Numbered from the stretch's first letter, positions 44,213 to 54,247 are shown. The stretch is 64,000 nt of DNA from Catenovulum agarivorans YM01 (GCF_000281085.1 NZ_JH767532.1:1-64000), one strand, 5' to 3'. Numbers and translations: made by a program. Notes: generated from the sequence alone by a model not told the origin.

Positions 44213-45364
44213 ATGAAAACACTAGATGTGGTCAAATTTATACAAGATTATTACCAAACAAATTCGGTAATACCTTTGCATGCTCCATATTTTAATCAAA
44301 CAGATAAAGATCTTATAAGCGACACAATTGACTCGACTTTTGTCTCTACAGTTGGTCGTTATGTTGATTTGTTCGAGCAAAAATTGGAGTCATTTACAGG
44401 CAGTAACAGGTGTATTGCTACCGTGAATGGCACATCTGCGTTACATGTTGCGTTAAGCTTATCTGGTGTAGGAAACGGTGACTTTGTAATAACACAAGCT
44501 CTCAGTTTTGTAGCGACAGCAAATGCTATTAAATACTGCGGTGCTAGCCCTATATTTATTGATGTTGATACTGAAACGCTTGGTCTTTCGCCGTCGTCAC
44601 TCGAAACATATTTGTCTGAAAATGCACAATTGACAGAAGATGGAGCCTGTATTCATGTTAAAACTAAACGCAGAATCAGTGCTATTGTACCTATGCATAC
44701 GCTTGGACACCCTTGCGATATGGATGAACTATGTAGGGTTGCGAATGACTGGAATTTACCCGTTGTGGAGGATGCTGCTGAATCATTAGGTTCTACCTAT
44801 AAAAGTAAGCATTGTGGAACAATAGCATCTTTGGGAGCGACCAGTTTTAATGGTAATAAAATTATTACAACTGGTGGCGGTGGGGCAATATTCGCTCAAG
44901 ATTCGACATTAGCTGATAGGGCAAAGCACTTAACTACAACTGCCAAAGTGGCACATGCCTTTGAAATGTATCATGATGAGTTGGGTTACAATTATAGGAT
45001 GCCCAATTTAAACGCGGCTTTAGGATGTGCTCAGATTGATAGGTTGCCAGAATATCTAAATGATAAGAGAAGGTTAGCAAACTTATATCGAAATTTATTT
45101 GAAGATAGTGAATATCAATTTATTGTGGAACCGCAAAATTGCAAGTCAAACTACTGGTTAAATGCTATACGTTGTCCTGATGTTGACAGCAAACAAAACC
45201 TAATAGAACAATGTATTAAAGCCCAAATTTTAGTCAGACCTCTATGGCAATTATTACATACACTTCCACATTTAAGAGATTGTGAAATAGGTAATTTGAG
45301 CAATTCAGTTGAAGCCTATAACACAATAGTTTGTCTACCTAGCTCGATTAAGTCAGCGCTATGA
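44213..45364 (+). CDS. LegC-like sugar aminotransferase
   Basis: DegT/DnrJ/EryC1 PLP aminotransferase, 383 residues. TVNGTSALHVALSLSGVG, VVEDAAESLGSTYKS and FNGNKIITTGGGGAIF (PLP lysine near 223) are diagnostic; the NGNKIITTGGGG form is typical of LegC/PglE-like members rather than PseC. Probable 4-amination of the keto sugar made by the preceding gene. Confidence 0.85.
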   Translation: MKTLDVVKFIQDYYQTNSVIPLHAPYFNQTDKDLISDTIDSTFVSTVGRYVDLFEQKLESFTGSNRCIATVNGTSALHVALSLSGVGNGDFVITQALSFVATANAIKYCGASPIFIDVDTETLGLSPSSLETYLSENAQLTEDGACIHVKTKRRISAIVPMHTLGHPCDMDELCRVANDWNLPVVEDAAESLGSTYKSKHCGTIASLGATSFNGNKIITTGGGGAIFAQDSTLADRAKHLTTTAKVAHAFEMYHDELGYNYRMPNLNAALGCAQIDRLPEYLNDKRRLANLYRNLFEDSEYQFIVEPQNCKSNYWLNAIRCPDVDSKQNLIEQCIKAQILVRPLWQLLHTLPHLRDCEIGNLSNSVEAYNTIVCLPSSIKSAL

Positions 45365-45945
45365 TTAAACTCGTATTACTTGGAGGCGGAGGACATTGCC
45401 ATTCTGTTATAGATGTTATTCAGCTTACAAGGCAATATGAAATTCTGGGTATATTGGATTCTAGATTGCCTAAAGGGCACTCAGTGTTTGGGCATGAAGT
45501 GCTGGGTGGAGATGAACTAATCAAACACTACCTCAACAAGGATGTCCTCTTTGTAAACGCTATTGGCCAAATTGGTGTTACTGAAAGCCGAATTAAGCTT
45601 TTTCGAGTTGTTAAACAAAGTGGTGGGACATTTGCAACGATTGTTTCCCCTAGAGCTTATGTGGGCATTAACGTCAGAGTTGGAGAGGGGACTATTGTTA
45701 TGCATGATAGTTTAATCAATGCAAATTCCATTGTGGGAACAAACTGTATAATAAATTCAAAATCTCTTATAGAACATGATTGTTTAGTGGGTGACAATTG
45801 TCATATTTCAACTGGCGCCATTTTAAATGGAGGTGTTGAAGTTGGTGACAACTGTTTTATTGGAAGCGGAAGCGTGTGTGTGCAGAGCGCTAAAATACCA
45901 AAAAACTCTTTTATTAAAGCACAATCCTTATATAAAGGGGCTTAG
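45361..45945 (+). CDS. NeuD/PglD/LegH-like sugar O/N-acetyltransferase
   Basis: 194 residues. N-terminal Rossmann-like PglD_N domain (LVLLGGGGHCHSVIDVIQLT, 3-22) followed by a left-handed parallel beta helix with hexapeptide repeats (VRVGEGTIVMHDSLINANS ... VGDNCHISTGAILNG). Acetylates the 4-amino group in bacillosamine/legionaminate type pathways. ATG overlaps the upstream TGA by 4 bp. Confidence 0.86.
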   Translation: MIKLVLLGGGGHCHSVIDVIQLTRQYEILGILDSRLPKGHSVFGHEVLGGDELIKHYLNKDVLFVNAIGQIGVTESRIKLFRVVKQSGGTFATIVSPRAYVGINVRVGEGTIVMHDSLINANSIVGTNCIINSKSLIEHDCLVGDNCHISTGAILNGGVEVGDNCFIGSGSVCVQSAKIPKNSFIKAQSLYKGA

Positions 45946-45947
45946 TT

Positions 45948-47063
45948 ATGAGTTCAAAAATTATCTTAGACCATGAGCTATTTATCAGTGAAAAACAAAC
46001 GTTATTGTTTGCACTTAAGCTTATGGACAAATTGGGCAGAAAGTTATTAATTGTCGTTGATCAGAATGCTAAATATCTAACTTTGCTTTCAATTGGTGAC
46101 GTGCAACGAGCAATTATCAGTGATGTCGATTTAAATTCATCAATTGAAAGTACAGTTTTAGAGAGTAAGTTAGTAGCAAGTCACGTAGATTCCATTCAGA
46201 AAATCAAGAAAATGATGGTTAAAATTCGTTGTGAATTTATGCCAGTAATTGATTCTGAAGCTAATGTTGTAAAAATTTATTTCTGGACAGACTTGTTTGG
46301 TAAATTACAGCTCCCTGTAACAAATAGCCGTGTTGATGCCCCTGTAGTTTTAATGGCTGGAGGTCAGGGTACTAGACTTAAACCAATCTCTAATGTTTTA
46401 CCCAAGCCACTTATACCAGTGGGTGACAAAACTATCATTGAATCTATTATGTCTCAATTTAGTGATATCGGGTGCAAGCATTTTTATGTATCGGTTAATT
46501 ATAAAAAAGATCTAATAGAGCATTTTTTGAACCAGTTGGTTACACCATCCATTAATATTAGATATGTTTATGAAGAAAAGCCATTAGGAACAGCTGGTGC
46601 ATTGGCATTTCTAAAAGACGAAATTAACCAAACTTTCTTTTTGTCAAATTGTGATATTTTACTTCAGCAAGATTTAAGTCAACTATATGATTTTCATAAA
46701 AGCAATAATAACGAGATTACTTTAGTATCAGCTTTAAAACATCATAGGTTGTCTTATGGCACAATCACAACTAAAGAAGATGGGTTGTTAGATTCACTTA
46801 ATGAAAAGCCTGAACTCACGTTTAAAATTAACGCCGGTGTATACGTATTAGAACCTCACTTGTTGAAAGAGATCCCTAATAATACCTTTTATCATATTAC
46901 AGACCTGATCAATACCGTTAAGGAGCGTGGAGGGAGAGTTGGCGTATTCCCTGTTAGTGAAAAGTCATGGTTTGATATTGGCGAGTGGCCTGAATATATT
47001 AAAACCGTCAGACATTTTAATGGAGACGAAAATTTTTTAGGTCTAGAACTTCCACATGACTAG
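45948..47063 (+). CDS. CBS-domain sugar-phosphate nucleotidyltransferase (PtmE-like)
   Basis: 371 residues: a CBS-domain pair (about 5-120) followed by an NTP_transferase domain (LMAGGQGTRLKPISNVLPKP near 131-150; AGALAFLKDE; LSNCDILL). This fusion is the layout of Campylobacter PtmE, the GlcN-1-P guanylyltransferase feeding the GDP-based legionaminic acid route. Located directly after the acetyltransferase. Nucleotide preference cannot be read from sequence. Confidence 0.82.
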   Translation: MSSKIILDHELFISEKQTLLFALKLMDKLGRKLLIVVDQNAKYLTLLSIGDVQRAIISDVDLNSSIESTVLESKLVASHVDSIQKIKKMMVKIRCEFMPVIDSEANVVKIYFWTDLFGKLQLPVTNSRVDAPVVLMAGGQGTRLKPISNVLPKPLIPVGDKTIIESIMSQFSDIGCKHFYVSVNYKKDLIEHFLNQLVTPSINIRYVYEEKPLGTAGALAFLKDEINQTFFLSNCDILLQQDLSQLYDFHKSNNNEITLVSALKHHRLSYGTITTKEDGLLDSLNEKPELTFKINAGVYVLEPHLLKEIPNNTFYHITDLINTVKERGGRVGVFPVSEKSWFDIGEWPEYIKTVRHFNGDENFLGLELPHD

Positions 47064-47109
47064 CACAACCACAAAATAAAGTTAGATGTTATTGCTATGA
47101 TTAATAATT

Positions 47110-48270
47110 ATGTCCAATTGTAAAAAGCTACTTATTGTTGGTAACCCCAACGCAGAACTCACAAAGGAATTAGTCAAAGCATACCGAAAGAAGCTCCCTA
47201 GTCTTCAAATTGACTGTTTTGCTTTACGTCCTCTTGAATCGAACCAAGAGAATGTTTTTGATAAAATTTATAACAATAGTATGTTCGAATGGTGGACTCG
47301 CAATTTTAAGACTAGAGCGAGAATTGGCTGGCTACTGGGTGTTTTATTAAACTTAATTCCTAACATTATTCAGCATACTCGTTTCAGCCGCTACGACGTT
47401 GTTCAAGTTCAATATGTTTCTCTTTTACACCAATATGCAATGCGTTTTTATCGGATGATTGGTAAAAAAATTTGGATTGTTTTTTGGGGGACAGATTTAT
47501 TCAGGTGCAACCGATTCGACATACTAGGCACAATAGTTAAAGGTGCAGATCAAATTAATTGCCACACTCCTGAGTTAAAACAAACATTGTTGGAAAATTT
47601 ACCAAACGCCAGTTTAAGTAAAAAAAATTGGACTCAATGTTTTTTTGGTTTAACACCACTAGAGTTAATTTCTGAATTTAAAGAGAAGCAATATTCAAAA
47701 CTCGAGTTGTTTAATGTTTTACATATCGCACCAACAGATAAAAAGATTATTGCGCTAGGATATAATGCCTCTTCTGCTCAACAACACTTAAAAGTCATAG
47801 AGAATTTGTCAGATGACGTTTTTAGCAACGCTCAAATATGGTTACCGATGACTTATGGCAATTCAAGTGAATACATACGGAAAGTAGAAAAAGCGCTAAT
47901 TGATAAAAATGCAGACTATGTAATTATTCAAGAGTTCATGACCAATGAGCAAGTTGCTGCACTGCGAATGTTGACGGATATATTAATTCAAGTCCAAGTT
48001 TCAGACTCATTTTCAGGTTCAATGCAAGAACACTTGTATTGCGGCTGTTTAGTGATCACGGGGTCATGGCTTCCATATTCTACCTTGATAGAACGAGGTA
48101 TTTTAATGTTAAAGGTCGACCAAATTTCTGAGATCGGTGGTGTGATAACGAGAGCGATGAGCAATTTTGATGAACTTTATGAAAATTTACAGATAAATCC
48201 AGACATAATCGAGTCCATTAGTAAATGGGACAACGTTATTGATAATTGGGTACAAGCAACGATTAAGTAA
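47110..48270 (+). CDS. Putative glycosyltransferase, WecF (GT56)-like
   Basis: 386 residues. Weak similarity in layout to WecF: WIVFWGTDLFR near 119-129, GYNASSAQQHLKVIENL near 217-233 and WLPMTYGNSSEYIRKVEKAL near 245-264. These parallel the WGADLY, SNQH and VPMGY segments of WecF. Not certain at family level. Flanked by 46 bp and 62 bp gaps, the only looser spacing in this part of the cluster. Confidence 0.6.
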   Translation: MSNCKKLLIVGNPNAELTKELVKAYRKKLPSLQIDCFALRPLESNQENVFDKIYNNSMFEWWTRNFKTRARIGWLLGVLLNLIPNIIQHTRFSRYDVVQVQYVSLLHQYAMRFYRMIGKKIWIVFWGTDLFRCNRFDILGTIVKGADQINCHTPELKQTLLENLPNASLSKKNWTQCFFGLTPLELISEFKEKQYSKLELFNVLHIAPTDKKIIALGYNASSAQQHLKVIENLSDDVFSNAQIWLPMTYGNSSEYIRKVEKALIDKNADYVIIQEFMTNEQVAALRMLTDILIQVQVSDSFSGSMQEHLYCGCLVITGSWLPYSTLIERGILMLKVDQISEIGGVITRAMSNFDELYENLQINPDIIESISKWDNVIDNWVQATIK

Positions 48271-48332
48271 TTAGCTATAAAGGATAAATTTATTTATCCG
48301 ATATCAAATTAAGTCCTGTAATTGGAAATGGT

Positions 48333-49649
48333 ATGAATAAAACTCCCGGCACATTAGGCAAGTTGGCAAATAAGCAAGCGACCATAGGTATTATTGGACT
48401 TGGCTATGTAGGTTTACCCTTAGCTATGCAGTTTTCAAGGGTAGGTTTCAAAGTAGTTGGTTTTGATATAGATAAAACCAAAGTGGAGAAGCTATCTGTT
48501 GGAGAATGTTACATTCAAACAGTATCGAAAGCAGACATATTGGCTGGACTTGCAAACGGTTTTATTGCAACTTCAGATATGTCGATAGTAAGTGAATGTG
48601 ATGCGATTGTTTTATGCTTACCAACACCACTAAACAAATATAAAGAACCAGACCTTAAATATGTAACGGATACTTTGGATCAGATTGTTCAGTATTTTGT
48701 TCCTGGGCAAGTTTTATCCTTTGAAAGTACTACTTACCCAGGCACAACTGATGAAGTTATCGTACCAAGAATTGAATCTGCTGGATTGATCGTTGGTGAA
48801 AATTTTTATGTGGTTTATTCTCCTGAACGAGAAGACCCAGGTAATCAAAAATATAGCACACATAGCATACCAAAAGTCATAGCTGGTGTTACCGAGGAGT
48901 GCTTACAAGTTGGATTAGCTCTTTATAAGCACCCAATAGAAACTCTCGTACCAGTTACGTCTGTCAAAGTAGCTGAAATGACCAAGTTATTAGAAAATAT
49001 TCACAGAGCTGTGAACATCGGACTCGTTAATGAAATGAAGATCGTTTGCGACAAGATGGGAATTAATATTTTTGAGGTCATCCGTGCCGCAGCGACTAAA
49101 CCATTTGGCTTTACACCGTATTATCCTGGACCAGGGATCGGTGGACATTGTATACCGGTCGACCCTTTCTATCTCACATGGAAAGCCAAAGAGTTTGATA
49201 TTGAAACTCGCTTTATTGAACTTTCTGGTATGGTTAATTCAGGTATGCCTGCATGGGTCGTAACTAAAATAACTGACGCATTAAACAACAATAAGAAAGC
49301 AGTCAATGGTAGCTCAATTCTAGTTTTAGGTGTTGCGTATAAGAAGAATGTTGACGACACCCGAGAATCACCATCGCTTAAAATTATAGAGTTATTGCAA
49401 AATAAAGGTGCTTACGTGGATTATTCAGATCCTCACGTTCCAACTATGCCTAAACTCCGAAAATATTCATTTGATATGAATTCAACAAACCTTACCGCCG
49501 ATGTTATTTCCACATACGATGCAGTGGTGCTGGTGACGGAGCATGATGGTTTCGACTATGAGATGATTTTATCGCATGCTCAACTTATCGTGGACACAAG
49601 AGGCCACTTCCTTCATCGAGAAACAAATAACAAAGTGGTATGGGCCTAA
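48333..49649 (+). CDS. UDP-sugar 6-dehydrogenase (WecC/WbpA-like)
   Basis: 438 residues, UDP-glucose/GDP-mannose dehydrogenase superfamily with all three domains. NAD motif [19 protein letters not shown] near 19-37; [12 protein letters not shown]; catalytic Cys in [20 protein letters not shown] near 270-290; C-terminal [19 protein letters not shown]. Makes a uronic acid form of a UDP-HexNAc or similar. Its end overlaps the next gene by 10 bp. Confidence 0.9.
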   Translation: MNKTPGTLGKLANKQATIGIIGLGYVGLPLAMQFSRVGFKVVGFDIDKTKVEKLSVGECYIQTVSKADILAGLANGFIATSDMSIVSECDAIVLCLPTPLNKYKEPDLKYVTDTLDQIVQYFVPGQVLSFESTTYPGTTDEVIVPRIESAGLIVGENFYVVYSPEREDPGNQKYSTHSIPKVIAGVTEECLQVGLALYKHPIETLVPVTSVKVAEMTKLLENIHRAVNIGLVNEMKIVCDKMGINIFEVIRAAATKPFGFTPYYPGPGIGGHCIPVDPFYLTWKAKEFDIETRFIELSGMVNSGMPAWVVTKITDALNNNKKAVNGSSILVLGVAYKKNVDDTRESPSLKIIELLQNKGAYVDYSDPHVPTMPKLRKYSFDMNSTNLTADVISTYDAVVLVTEHDGFDYEMILSHAQLIVDTRGHFLHRETNNKVVWA

Positions 49650-50455
49650 CTATGTTGGAGTGGTCTCAAGTAGATGCAACCTTTATTATTTCGACAGGGC
49701 GAACTGGGACCCGTTTTTTAGCAGATAAACTATCTAAATATGCTAACCATGCATTAGTCCATCATGAACCTCAACCTAATTTGCAAAAAGAGGCATTTGA
49801 GTATTATTCTCAGGGGAAAGTTGATTCCGATTATTGCGCATTATTTAAGATGAACCGGCTTAATGTGTTAGATGAGCTTCGTTCATTAGGGCGAAGTACT
49901 TATATTGAATCTAATGGTGGCATTACATTTATGTTGCCGCATATTTGTTCATTGTTTAAGAGTTGCAATGTCGTACACATTGTTCGTGACCCGAGAACTT
50001 GGATACCATCAGCATATAGCCGTACGCAAATCCGAGATGGGAAATCTGAGTTGAAATATTTGCGTGATAGCTCTTGGGTTGTGTCACCACAAAATTTAGA
50101 AAACGATCCTTATCGCGATAGATGGCAAAATATGAATTTGATAGAACGCTTGAGTTGGATTTGGGAATTTAAAAACCGTTACGTATTGGACAAGGTAGCC
50201 TCAAATTGCGAGACGTTGATGCTGAGGTACGAAGACGTATTTGAAGCACTGGACTGTGACAGTAAGAAAAAAATTTTAGAGGTCTGTCAGGTAGATTTAC
50301 AAGTACTGTCTAATGAGAAAATACTCGAAGATTTTAACGATAAAATCAATCAAACCTCAAAATTCGAATTAGATAACTATTTGAACTGGGCGAAAGAAGA
50401 TGTTTTAAAGTGTGATGCAATCGTAACACAACTTAGAAATAGATTTTATTCATAG
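49640..50455 (+). CDS. Sulfotransferase-like P-loop protein 2
   Basis: 271 residues, paralogue of the protein at 42222: [17 protein letters not shown] near 11-27, [21 protein letters not shown] and [18 protein letters not shown] near 111-128. ATG at 49640; an in-frame ATG at 49652 would give a shorter N-terminus. Last gene of the glycosylation block, 92 bp before the second flagellin. Confidence 0.72.
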   Translation: MGLTMLEWSQVDATFIISTGRTGTRFLADKLSKYANHALVHHEPQPNLQKEAFEYYSQGKVDSDYCALFKMNRLNVLDELRSLGRSTYIESNGGITFMLPHICSLFKSCNVVHIVRDPRTWIPSAYSRTQIRDGKSELKYLRDSSWVVSPQNLENDPYRDRWQNMNLIERLSWIWEFKNRYVLDKVASNCETLMLRYEDVFEALDCDSKKKILEVCQVDLQVLSNEKILEDFNDKINQTSKFELDNYLNWAKEDVLKCDAIVTQLRNRFYS

Positions 50456-50474
50456 CTAGTTGTTTATTAATCTT

Positions 50475-50501
50475 GCCCTTCCCACCAATATGCTATACTG
50501 T
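50475..50501 (+). promoter_or_regulatory. Candidate promoter of second flagellin
   Basis: TTGCCC (about 50475-50480) and TATACT (50496-50501) with a 15-bp spacer lie about 47 bp before the flagellin ATG. Spacing is short for sigma-70, and there is no TAAA-N15-GCCGATAA match here, so this flagellin appears not to be under a canonical sigma-28 promoter. Confidence 0.35.
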
Positions 50502-50547
50502 ACAAATATTATCCACTTGATGTTTAAGTTGTACAAAGGATACGGTC

Positions 50548-51354
50548 ATGGCGATTAACAATGTCTCTTCAGGTTCAAACAGTTTCTTTTTGGATCAAAT
50601 CCAGCGTAAGCAAGATGATAATTTAGAGAAACTAGCCTCGGGTAAAAAAGTAAATAAAGCGGCTGATGCAGCTGCGGCTCAACAGATTATTGAGCGTTTA
50701 TCTTCTGAATCAAATGCTTATCAGCAGTCTATTCGTAATGCTTACGATGGTATTTCGTTGTCACAAGTTGCAGATGGTGCATTACAGGGCATTAATGATG
50801 ATGCGCAGCGCATTCGTGAATTAACTCAGCAGGCGGGTAGTGGCATTTTAACTGACGCTGATCGCAAAGCCATTCAGTCTGAAATTTCCGGTTTACAGCA
50901 AAATATTCAAGACACTATTAACAACACCGAGTTTAACGGTAAGTCTTTGTTCACTGAAGACAGTGAATTTTCATTCCAAGTAGGCTCTGGTGCAGGGCAA
51001 TCGCGCTCGGTAAATACCACAGATTTATCATCACAGTTGAATGATGTATTTAATATTGATGTGACTGTTGCTGGTGGAGTCGATTCAGCGTTGCAAACAC
51101 TGGATGATGCAATTGGCACTATTGGTGAGCAGCGTGGTGACTTAGGTGCTACCCAAAATGCCTTTCAATCGTCTATCAATAACTTATCGACGACTAACGA
51201 GAATGTCCAAGCTGCGCGTAGCCGTTTGCAAGATACGGATTTTGCGCAAGCAACAGCTGATAAAGCAGCCAACGATATTTTATCGCAAAGCACTAGCGCA
51301 GTTGCAGTGCAAGCTCGTCAAAGCCAGCAGTCGGTTTTAAGTCTGTTAAGTTAG
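50548..51354 (+). CDS. Divergent flagellin
   Basis: 268 residues. Flagellin N- and C-terminal domains are recognisable (LASGKKVNKAADAAAAQQIIERL; SIRNAYDGISLSQVADGALQ; FQSSINNLSTTNENVQAARSRLQDTDFAQATADKAANDIL), but the extreme N-terminus is MAINNVSSGSNSFFLDQIQRKQDDN instead of the usual NTNxxSLxAQ type. Ends QQSVLSLLS, parallel to the first flagellin. Located far from fliC at the other end of the glycosylation region. Possibly a minor or differently regulated filament protein. Confidence 0.9.
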   Translation: MAINNVSSGSNSFFLDQIQRKQDDNLEKLASGKKVNKAADAAAAQQIIERLSSESNAYQQSIRNAYDGISLSQVADGALQGINDDAQRIRELTQQAGSGILTDADRKAIQSEISGLQQNIQDTINNTEFNGKSLFTEDSEFSFQVGSGAGQSRSVNTTDLSSQLNDVFNIDVTVAGGVDSALQTLDDAIGTIGEQRGDLGATQNAFQSSINNLSTTNENVQAARSRLQDTDFAQATADKAANDILSQSTSAVAVQARQSQQSVLSLLS

Positions 51355-51425
51355 CTCAGTTTAGAGAGCTAGGTTTAGCGAGTTAGTTTTTTAGCTACTA
51401 CTGATAGTCTAAAGTTTTTGTTAAG

Positions 51426-51463
51426 ATGGCGGTGTACTTAAATTAAGTACACCGCCATTTTGT
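51426..51463 (+). terminator. Terminator of the second flagellin
   Basis: Perfect 16-bp inverted repeat (ATGGCGGTGTACTTAA, one A, TTAAGTACACCGCCAT; 51426-51458) followed by TTTTGTTTG. Very strong stem, 71 bp after the stop codon; it is symmetrical and could also act from the other side. Confidence 0.88.
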
Positions 51464-51471
51464 TTGTATTT

Positions 51472-51668
51472 AACCTGAACTCTGGATAACAAATTAGCTA
51501 ATATTTTGTAATTCATAACAAAGTTTATTTATAAGTATTCTAGGGAGATAGTTATTCTTAGAGCAAGGCGAATTTGCGTACGTAATAGCTGGCTATTACT
51601 AGCGAATTCAACGCAGCTGTAAGGATAAATAGCCCCTAGAAAGCAAGTTGTTATCCAGAGTTCAGGTT
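51472..51668. mobile_element. MITE-like element, copy 2 (perfect 21-bp inverted repeats)
   Basis: 197 bp without ORF. Left end AACCTGAACTCTGGATAACA (51472-51491) is perfectly mirrored at 51648-51668 over 21 bp. Inner imperfect arms TCTAGGG.../...CCCCTAGA and a central palindrome TAATAGCTGGCTATTA make one long hairpin. The core (about 51583-51633) is homologous to the elements at 14.6 and 55.0 kb. It separates the second flagellin from uvrC, ending 33 bp before the uvrC ATG. Confidence 0.72.
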
Positions 51669-51701
51669 ATTTAAAGTTCAGGTTTAGTTGTAACTATTTG
51701 C

Positions 51702-53534
51702 ATGACTTCTTTATTTGATTCCACCGCATTTTTAAAAAATTTAACTAATCAGCCTGGGGTTTATCGTATGTATAACGATAATCAGCAGGTTATTTATGTT
51801 GGTAAAGCTAAAGATTTAAAAAAACGCGTTAGTTCGTATTTTCGTGCTAATCAAACTAGCCAAAAAACCATAGCCTTGGTTAGGCAAATTGCCAATATTG
51901 AAGTCACTGTTACACATACTGAAACTGAAGCGCTGATTTTAGAAAATAATCTAATTAAGCAGTATTTGCCCAAATACAATATTTTACTGCGTGATGATAA
52001 AAGTTATCCGTATATCTTTTTATCTGGGCATAAACATCCGCGTTTGGCTTTTCATCGTGGGCCAAAAAAAGAAAAGGGCCAATATTTTGGGCCTTATCCA
52101 TCCGGTGGGGCAGTGCGTGAGAGTTTGCGTATTATGCAAAAAGTTTTTCCGGTGCGCCAATGTGAAGATACTTATTACCAAGCGCGCAGTCGTCCTTGTT
52201 TGCAGCACCAGTTAAAGCGGTGTTTAGCACCTTGTGTTGAAGGTTATGTTGAAGATATTGATTACACCCAGCAAGTTAATTTAGTTAAGTTGTTTTTGCA
52301 GGGGCGGAATCAAGAGGTGGTGACTCAGCTAGTGGAAAAAATGGATGTCGCCAGCCAAAATTTAGCCTTTGAGCAAGCAGCTATGTATCGAGACCAATTA
52401 ACTGCGCTTAAAAAGGTTAGAGAAACTCAATCTGTTAGTGGTGACCATGATTCATTAGATATTTTAGGTTTTGCTAGTCAACATGGAGTTGTATGTATTC
52501 ACTTACTGGTTGTGCGCGACGGCAAAGTACTTGGCAGTAAAAGTTATTATCCTAAAACGCCAAAAAACTCTGAAAATGAAGAGATTTTAACCTCGTTTGT
52601 TGCTCAGTATTATTTAAATCAAACATCTGAACGAACGCCAGCTAAAGAGTTGTTGATCCCATTTAAGTTAACTGAGCAAGTGGGTTTACAGCACGCCATC
52701 GAACAATTACATGAAACTAAAGTTGAATTAAAAGTGCCAACGCGCGGCGAACGTTTACGTTATTTAAAGCTTGCGCAAACCAATGCTGAAAATGCGGTTT
52801 CAACTAAGTTGAGTGAGTCTTTATCTATGCAGCGTAGGTTTGAAGCTTTGGATATGTTATTGGAATTACCTGAGCCCATTCAGCGTATGGAATGTTTTGA
52901 TATCAGCCATACTATGGGGCAGCAAACGGTTGCTTCCTGCGTGGTGTTTAACCGCAGTGGGCCGATGAAAACGGATTATCGCAAATACAATATCACGGGT
53001 ATTACCCCTGGGGATGATTATGCCGCTATGGCGCAGGTGCTGTCGCGTAGGTACAAATCACCTCAACCTGAAGATAAAATACCGGACATTATTTTTATTG
53101 ACGGTGGTAAAGGCCAGCTTGCACAAGCAGAAAATTATTTTGTCGATTGGCCACAAAAAATGCCCTTGTTAATTGGTGTTGCTAAAGGCACAAGCAGAAA
53201 ACCCGGGCTAGAAACGTTAATTTTGGCTGGTAGTCATCAAATACTGAATGTTGAATCGCATTCACCAGCGCTGCATTTGATTCAGCATATTCGCGATGAA
53301 TCGCATAGGTTTGCAATTACTGGTCACAGAGCAAGGCGGCAAAAAGTTAAAACAACCTCGTCTTTGGAAGGAATCGCTGGTGTAGGGCCGAAAAAACGTC
53401 AGAATTTACTTAAATATCTGGGTGGTATGCAAGAGGTTAAAAACGCTAGTATTGACGATATCGCAAAAGTACCGGGTTTCAGCTTGCAGCTAGCTGAAAC
53501 GGTTTTTTACCATTTGCATGAGAAAAGCGACTAA
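51702..53534 (+). CDS. uvrC: Excinuclease ABC subunit C
   Basis: Dual-incision nuclease of nucleotide excision repair, 610 residues. GIY-YIG domain ([20 protein letters not shown], about 17-36), UVR motif near 204-238 ([18 protein letters not shown]), RNase H-like endonuclease domain ([18 protein letters not shown]) and C-terminal HhH pair ([16 protein letters not shown]). Usually co-transcribed behind uvrY; here a MITE-like element lies directly upstream and no clear promoter was found. Confidence 0.97.
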   Translation: MTSLFDSTAFLKNLTNQPGVYRMYNDNQQVIYVGKAKDLKKRVSSYFRANQTSQKTIALVRQIANIEVTVTHTETEALILENNLIKQYLPKYNILLRDDKSYPYIFLSGHKHPRLAFHRGPKKEKGQYFGPYPSGGAVRESLRIMQKVFPVRQCEDTYYQARSRPCLQHQLKRCLAPCVEGYVEDIDYTQQVNLVKLFLQGRNQEVVTQLVEKMDVASQNLAFEQAAMYRDQLTALKKVRETQSVSGDHDSLDILGFASQHGVVCIHLLVVRDGKVLGSKSYYPKTPKNSENEEILTSFVAQYYLNQTSERTPAKELLIPFKLTEQVGLQHAIEQLHETKVELKVPTRGERLRYLKLAQTNAENAVSTKLSESLSMQRRFEALDMLLELPEPIQRMECFDISHTMGQQTVASCVVFNRSGPMKTDYRKYNITGITPGDDYAAMAQVLSRRYKSPQPEDKIPDIIFIDGGKGQLAQAENYFVDWPQKMPLLIGVAKGTSRKPGLETLILAGSHQILNVESHSPALHLIQHIRDESHRFAITGHRARRQKVKTTSSLEGIAGVGPKKRQNLLKYLGGMQEVKNASIDDIAKVPGFSLQLAETVFYHLHEKSD

Positions 53535-53613
53535 CAAAAGCCTACAATTAATGCGACAATAACTAAAACGTTTAAATATTAACTTTAATTAACTTTGCGT
53601 GAAGTATTAACGA

Positions 53614-54162
53614 ATGTGGAACATACCCAATATTCTGACTGTTTTTAGAATAGTTTTAATTCCTTTTTTTGTACTGTGTTTTTATTTACCTGTGGCTTGG
53701 GGTCATTTATTGGCTGCGTTTTTATTTGCAGTTGCAGGATTCACAGATTGGTTGGACGGATATTTAGCTCGGCGTTGGCAACAAAGTACCCCTTTTGGCG
53801 CTTTTTTAGATCCAGTAGCTGACAAGTTAATGGTTGCCACTGCGTTAGGCTTAATTGTAGAGCATTACAGCGTGTTTTGGATAACTTTACCTGCAGTAGT
53901 TATGGTTGGTAGAGAAATCTTGATATCGGCGCTGAGAGAGTGGATGGCAGAAGTTGGCAAACGTGCGCACGTACAAGTGTCGAATATCGGTAAATTTAAA
54001 ACTTTTGCGCAAATGGCGGCAATTGTTGGTTTATTAATTTTTCAAACTGGCTCTTTGTTTTACGTTTCGGTCGCACTTTTATATATAGCTGTCATCTTAA
54101 CTTTCTGGTCTATGATGGTGTATTTACGTGCCGCTTGGCCAAGTTTAACGCAAATCCATTAA
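53614..54162 (+). CDS. pgsA: CDP-diacylglycerol-glycerol-3-phosphate phosphatidyltransferase
   Basis: Integral membrane enzyme of phosphatidylglycerol synthesis, 182 residues. CDP-alcohol phosphotransferase motif [11 protein letters not shown]...[11 protein letters not shown] at about 46-72 has all Asp residues (D-G-x2-A-R-x8-G-x3-D-x3-D). Four to five hydrophobic segments. Follows uvrC by 79 bp and precedes the tRNA cluster, the conserved uvrC-pgsA-tRNA order. Confidence 0.96.
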   Translation: MWNIPNILTVFRIVLIPFFVLCFYLPVAWGHLLAAFLFAVAGFTDWLDGYLARRWQQSTPFGAFLDPVADKLMVATALGLIVEHYSVFWITLPAVVMVGREILISALREWMAEVGKRAHVQVSNIGKFKTFAQMAAIVGLLIFQTGSLFYVSVALLYIAVILTFWSMMVYLRAAWPSLTQIH

Positions 54163-54219
54163 AAATTGACCACATTCGCTTGTTTATTGAGCGGTTAGAA
54201 AAAAGATTTAAATAAACAG

Positions 54220-54247
54220 TTGACTCGTTCCTAATACTTTGTAAAAT
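54220..54247 (+). promoter_or_regulatory. Promoter of the tRNA cluster
   Basis: TTGACT (54220-54225), 16-bp spacer, TAAAAT (54242-54247), followed by a GCGCC discriminator; transcription would start about 45 bp before the first tRNA-Gly. Confidence 0.72.
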
